Shown here: in pieces, positions 60,531 through 64,000 of the stretch
Layout of the letters: each line of letters starts with the position of its first letter
Position numbering within the stretch: the stretch's first letter is position 1
NCBI GenBank assembly: GCA_022606425.2
Contig: JAHDVF020000240.1
Location: forward strand, 2,170,001 to 2,234,000
Direction: 5' to 3'
Length of the DNA: 64,000 nucleotides
Source of the DNA: Lepidostoma basale
Lineage: Eukaryota > Arthropoda > Insecta > Trichoptera > Lepidostomatidae
Made by a program: the position numbers and the translations under genes
The notes under the pieces: generated by a model
What the model was told of the DNA's origin: nothing
The model's database searches: none
What the model saw: only the letters and a program-made list of their open reading frames with translations

Positions 60531-61300
60531 GAAATTAAGATTATTTCTATTTGCAACAGGATAAAAGTGCCGCAGACAAAAGATGTCTTTGAATATTTTA
60601 CGTAATGGCCCGAACCGTTTTTGATAATGTCTATAGATAATAATAAAAATTGTATATTATAGACCAGTATAAAAACACCCGAGCGCCTAGCCGTTTTACG
60701 ATCGGGCTTAACACTAAAATCTGAAGATGCTCGTAATTAATATGGGTATTTAATTTTAATAGGTTTTTGAATACTCTTCCTGTATTCTCACATCGAGGCA
60801 CCTTCGACTATAGTATGAAGTATAAATGATTAATGAATCTATGAATCAATAACAACCATTTCAAACTATCGAACTGACAATTAATACAGTTTTTAATTGA
60901 GATATTTTCCCTATTAAAAATGAGTAATACATGAATTAATCCTATTTGATTTCAAATTTATTTTCACGTTACATTGATTACTGCTTCAATTATTTATCTA
61001 TGAAATTGTATTTATTGATTATGGAATATTTTTCTACTTCTTCGTGTCTATGGCTTAACATTTGTCTATACTCTTTCTCTTGTTTTTATAAATTAGATGT
61101 TTTTCACGTGCTTGTTTGTGGATTTGTCTCCGAATATTAGAGTGTGGTGGTTTTTTTTCTCTACGTACATCTCAAATAAAACTACATTATGGTAAGTAAG
61201 ATAAATTTAATCTATTAAACAAAAGTAGGTAACATAATGTTTTAATTCATGGGTGAATTGTCATTATGAAATTTCAAAATACATGTTAATGTTACGCCAT
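60530..61300. other. Unassigned DNA
   Basis: 60585-60760 is somewhat GC-richer (CACCCGAGCGCCTAGCCG). The rest is AT-rich. Confidence 0.35.
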
Positions 61301-61440
61301 GTTTATCAACAATTTTAGTTGAAATAATGATTGACGGTTTATGTTTTCATCATCAATTATACTTTAACCTGAAAATGAAGAATGCAATAACTGAAACGTC
61401 GGAATAAGATAAAATGATATTCTCATGATTCAAATAGCAA
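61300..61440 (+). mobile_element. Possible hammerhead-repeat remnant
   Basis: CCTGAAAATGAAGAATGCAA then CTGAAACGTCGGAATAAG: the order CTGA box, loop, GAAAC, GTC is preserved with an ACGT stem III, but the box reads CTGAAAA and stem II is lost. Confidence 0.35.
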
Positions 61441-61644
61441 TATCAATAATAATATATATTGTGTAATAAAATTCTGTGACATTTTGGTAAAGAGGTATGC
61501 GTCATCAATGAGTTTTCGTAATGTGAATCATATGCAGTTGTGCAACACTTGTACTATTCATTATTGTTAGAACTAACGTGAATATTTTATGAAAAATTAA
61601 AATATAACGAATTAAATTAAATATTTTTTTCATTGTAACACAAC

Positions 61645-62100
61645 ACTAACTAACTAACTAACCATCACGCCGTCTCCCCGAAGGGGTAGGCAGAAAGAAT
61701 GGACTGCCAGACTTTTCTTTCCTGACATATTGCTCTCGCTTCCTCAAAATTTATACATCGTGCCATGCACGCGCGTCGATTTCTCTGACTCCTCACATGG
61801 CCGACATTCAATATTTGATTTATTTGATCGTGCCACGTTTTCCTCGATCTTCCCCTGTTTCTGGTTCCATTTACATAGTTAACATATACTTTTTTTACCA
61901 TTCTTTCTTCATTCATTCTTTCCATATGTCCAAACCATCTTATTGATCCTTTCATTATTTTGTTCATAACACCATCATTCGCACCTCATTCACTTCTTAT
62001 ATTTTCATTCGACACTCTATCATACACAGAGTATCCACACATTCGTCTAAGAGATCTCATTTCTACTGCATTTATAATACTTTCATTTTTCTTTAACACA
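61645..62100 (-). mobile_element. LINE-A 3' end, near-intact terminal frame
   Basis: Frame 61967-61665: MNKIMKGSIRWFGHMERMNE, VNGTRNRGRSRKTWHDQINQ, RRACMARCINFEEARAICQE, AYPFGETA. Upstream RSLRRMCGYSVYDRVSN continues to 62090. Tail ACTAACTAACTAACTAACCA in complement (61647-61664). Confidence 0.9.
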
Positions 62101-62240
62101 GAACACTCTATTATAAAATACAAATAAAATTCAAAATTTATGTTTAACTCAAACATGTTTCGGAACACAGAAGCCCTTCATCAGTGTGTAAATATTATAT
62201 ATGCAAAATAAATATTTAAACAAATTTCATAATGATTTAA
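62095..62240 (-). mobile_element. Family C2 copy
   Basis: Reverse-complement homologue of 24490-24660: CAGAACACTCTATTATAAAA, motif, then GTAAATATTATATATGCAAA. Confidence 0.7.
62152..62184 (-). ncRNA. Hammerhead-like motif, family C2
   Basis: Minus strand: CTGATGA intact, extra A, stem II GGG...TCC closing 3 bp (one G-U), GAAA, CATG, GTT triplet. Confidence 0.6.
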
Positions 62241-62289
62241 TATTAATTTTATGTTTTATATTACATTTTATTAAATGCATGAATGGATA

Positions 62290-62690
62290 AGAGAAAGGAC
62301 CAAAGGTTTGCGGTAGCCGGTCCATCAGCTTGGAACAATCTCCCTTCACACTTCAGATGGATAAATGATCCGACAGATTTCAGATCTAAACTGAAAACCC
62401 ATATTTTTCATATTTCACACCCAATTTAAACGTGTATACTTTGTAAGGATTAATTGTATCTCAAAAGAGACGAAGATGTAAATTGTTTTGTAAATTTGTA
62501 TGCATTCAAAATGTTGTTGTGTATAATTTGTTCTACTATACTTTTTAACCGATCGCGAAAATCAGATGCAGCGTTCACATTTAGATTTTTAGATTTAAAA
62601 CACGTCTTAATGCGCCCTCGAGGTGATTAAATCACAAAAACGGTGCTATAAAAGTTAGCATATTATTATTATTATTATTATTAAGAGGTC
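62290..62690 (+). mobile_element. L2-like LINE 3' end with family D insertion
   Basis: FAVAGPSAWNNLPSHFRWIN through HISHPI stop, then the UTR split by a 74-bp insert at 62445-62518. ATT tail at 62663-62682. Confidence 0.88.
62445..62518 (+). mobile_element. Short family D derivative with 13-bp TSD
   Basis: AAGGATTAATTGTATCTCAA and AGACGAAGATGTAAATTG, then a short AT-rich end. Flanks GTGTATACTTTGT (62432-62444) and GTGTATAATTTGT (62519-62531) differ at one base. Confidence 0.75.
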
Positions 62691-62699
62691 CAGTATTTC

Positions 62700-63230
62700 A
62701 CCTATCTGAGCTCGAACCTTAAGACAAGAACAAGCTGACAGAAGAATTAAATATTCGCCTCTTAGCAGCAAACAGATCTTTTTATGGGTGTAAGAAGCTT
62801 CTGGTTAACCGATAGTCACCTACGGCTGTGAGACATGGTCTCTAACGCAGAGAGAGGAAGACAGGCTGGCAGTTTTTGAGGGGAAAATACTGAGAAAAAT
62901 ATTTGGACCCACGCTGGAGGATGGGACTTACAGAATTAAAAAAAAAAACTTGAACTTGAAGTACTGATTAACCAGGAAACAGTAGTGAGATTCTGTAAGT
63001 CTCAACGCCTACGGTGGGCTAGCCATGTGGAAAGAATGCCAGAAGGTAGAACACCACAATTTATATCCAGATGGGTGCCCCGCGAAAAGATAGCGTGGAA
63101 GAAGATTGAGAGATAATGGAAGGAGCTGGGGAATGCAGAGAGATGGCCAAAGACAGAAGTCAGTGGAGGACCGTTGTAGAAGAGGCCAAGTCCCACACCG
63201 GGATGTGACGCCGAGAAATAAATGATGTTT
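62700..63230 (+). mobile_element. LINE-K 3' fragment
   Basis: Across frameshifts: TYGCETWSLTQREEDRLAVF-like, GKILRKIFGPTLEDGTYRI, VRFCKSQRLRWASHVERMPE, AKDRSQWRTVVEEAKSHTGM stop. These are post-RT C-terminal blocks. Confidence 0.75.
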
Positions 63231-63775
63231 AGATATACACAGGAGTTGTTAATCAGGTGAACTAATTTGTACACAGCCTAGGAAGACCAATCTCAAGCAG
63301 ATAAAAAGTACCCCAGGTTTTCACGCTTTCGATGACGATGATGTCAGAATTAAGATGTAAAATACTTTTTTATCTCATTTGATTCAAGTCGGCACGACTG
63401 TATGTAACTACACCGGCCATTAAATCTGGCTGTAACGGACGGTAAAACAAAGGCTAAATCGATAAGAGGACTAATACGTTCTAAATTTGAATAATATCAG
63501 ATTCAAAAATAATTCTATACCTCAGAGGAAAACGGCGACAAGTCTGGAATTTAAGATCTAAGAAGAGAAAATTTAAACATTTTTTGTACGAATTATTTAT
63601 TTAAAACGTCAACAATTATTGCCAATTTTTTTTATTAATATTATTATAACAGTGATTATCCATATTAACCAAATTATATAAAAGCGTTAATTTAATATGC
63701 ATGTATACAAAAGAAATATTCTATTTCAGTTACAAATTGCAACATTACCTTTATTAAGGATATAAGGAGATAAAA
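63230..63775. other. Unassigned, with a GC-richer patch
   Basis: 63385-63450 (CGGCACGACTGTATGTAACT, GGCTGTAACGGACGGTAAAA) is not repeated in the window. No gene recognised. Confidence 0.35.
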
Positions 63776-63850
63776 AAAAACTCCATGGATTTGAATAAAT
63801 GGTATTGAAATTTATTATACAATGGGAAACGTAAACAGAAAATAGCTATT
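63775..63850 (-). mobile_element. SINE2 tail fragment
   Basis: CATGGATTTGAATAAATGGT, TTGAAATTTATTATACAATG and AACAGAAAATAGCT match the tail of 34230-34400. Confidence 0.6.
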
Positions 63851-64000
63851 TAATTTATTGTTTCTTGAAAAATAGTGTAAAACTCCATATCAAATCATTA
63901 ATATAAATTAAAACGTCTGTTTTCTAGGAATTTTATTAATTTTTATACGGAATGACATGTTTCGCCCTTCTAAGGCATTATCAAATGATTTGATTGACAG
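63850..64000. mobile_element. Family A palindrome A13, cut by window end
   Basis: TTGTTTCTTGAAAAATAGTG, AAACGTCTGTTTTCTAGGA and GAATGACATGTTTCGCCCTT form the left arm; the antisense motif has the U3/A8 box (TTATCAA at 63979-63985). The second arm lies beyond the window. Confidence 0.75.

Overview
This window looks like repeat-dense, AT-rich, non-coding eukaryotic DNA, probably from an insect. The evidence is poly-purine and microsatellite-tailed non-LTR retrotransposon (LINE) ends, tRNA-headed SINEs, TTAA-flanked piggyBac-like elements, splice-type signals and no operon-like gene packing. The commonest LINE (called LINE-A here) resembles a family I associate with Lepidoptera, but that placement rests on memory and is only moderately secure. 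No intact host gene is visible. All family letters below are my own labels.

The dominant content is LINE 3' ends, nearly all 5'-truncated. LINE-A has WFGHMERM-type proteins and a (TTAG)n tail. An L2/CR1-like family has an ATT-repeat tail. At least eight further 3'-terminal types end in GAA, GAT or TTTGATT repeats. LINEs sit inside one another, and several insertions keep target-site duplications (TSDs). SINE1 and SINE2 have tRNA-like A and B boxes. SINE3 shares its 3' end with LINE-A. DNA-transposon relics include two piggyBac-like elements and three other terminal-inverted-repeat elements.

The most unusual layer is a set of dispersed palindromic elements of about 100-450 bp (families A, B, C, E, G). 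Their arms carry sequences that fit the hammerhead self-cleaving ribozyme: CTGANGA, a hairpin, GAAA, then a self-complementary CNNG-type stem III and a GTC/GTT cleavage triplet. Families keep the core but change stem II with compensating bases and use different palindromic stem III sequences. Most elements hold two motifs head to head, so each strand can encode one. One element (family C) is inserted in another (family B) with a 14-bp TSD. Hammerheads are known from Penelope-like retroelements and retrozymes, but no Penelope-type reverse transcriptase or GIY-YIG endonuclease is visible here.

Layout: 0-7 kb holds LINE fragments, SINE3 in LINE-F, and the nested B1/C1 palindromes. 7-13 kb holds B2, a piggyBac-like element, a MITE in LINE-A, B3 and E1. 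13-17.4 kb holds D1, C3, the intact-core pair in B4 and a 1.56-kb inverted duplication. 17.4-25 kb holds a GC-richer island, one L2 copy, a possible small exon and several palindromes. 25-40 kb is mostly LINE-A, other LINEs and SINEs, with a GC-rich island at 32.8-33.5 kb. 40-53 kb holds E4, more LINE-A, a second piggyBac-like element, a promoter-like cluster near 48.85 kb and a second L2 copy. 53-64 kb holds family D copies with a conserved TATA spacing, more palindromes and LINE ends.

Between repeats lie short GC-richer islands (about 2.6, 7.1, 17.6-18.0, 29.7, 48.85, 57.0 and 58.8 kb) that may be host regulatory sequence. The window therefore reads as an intergenic or large-intron region used as a landing pad for retroelements.
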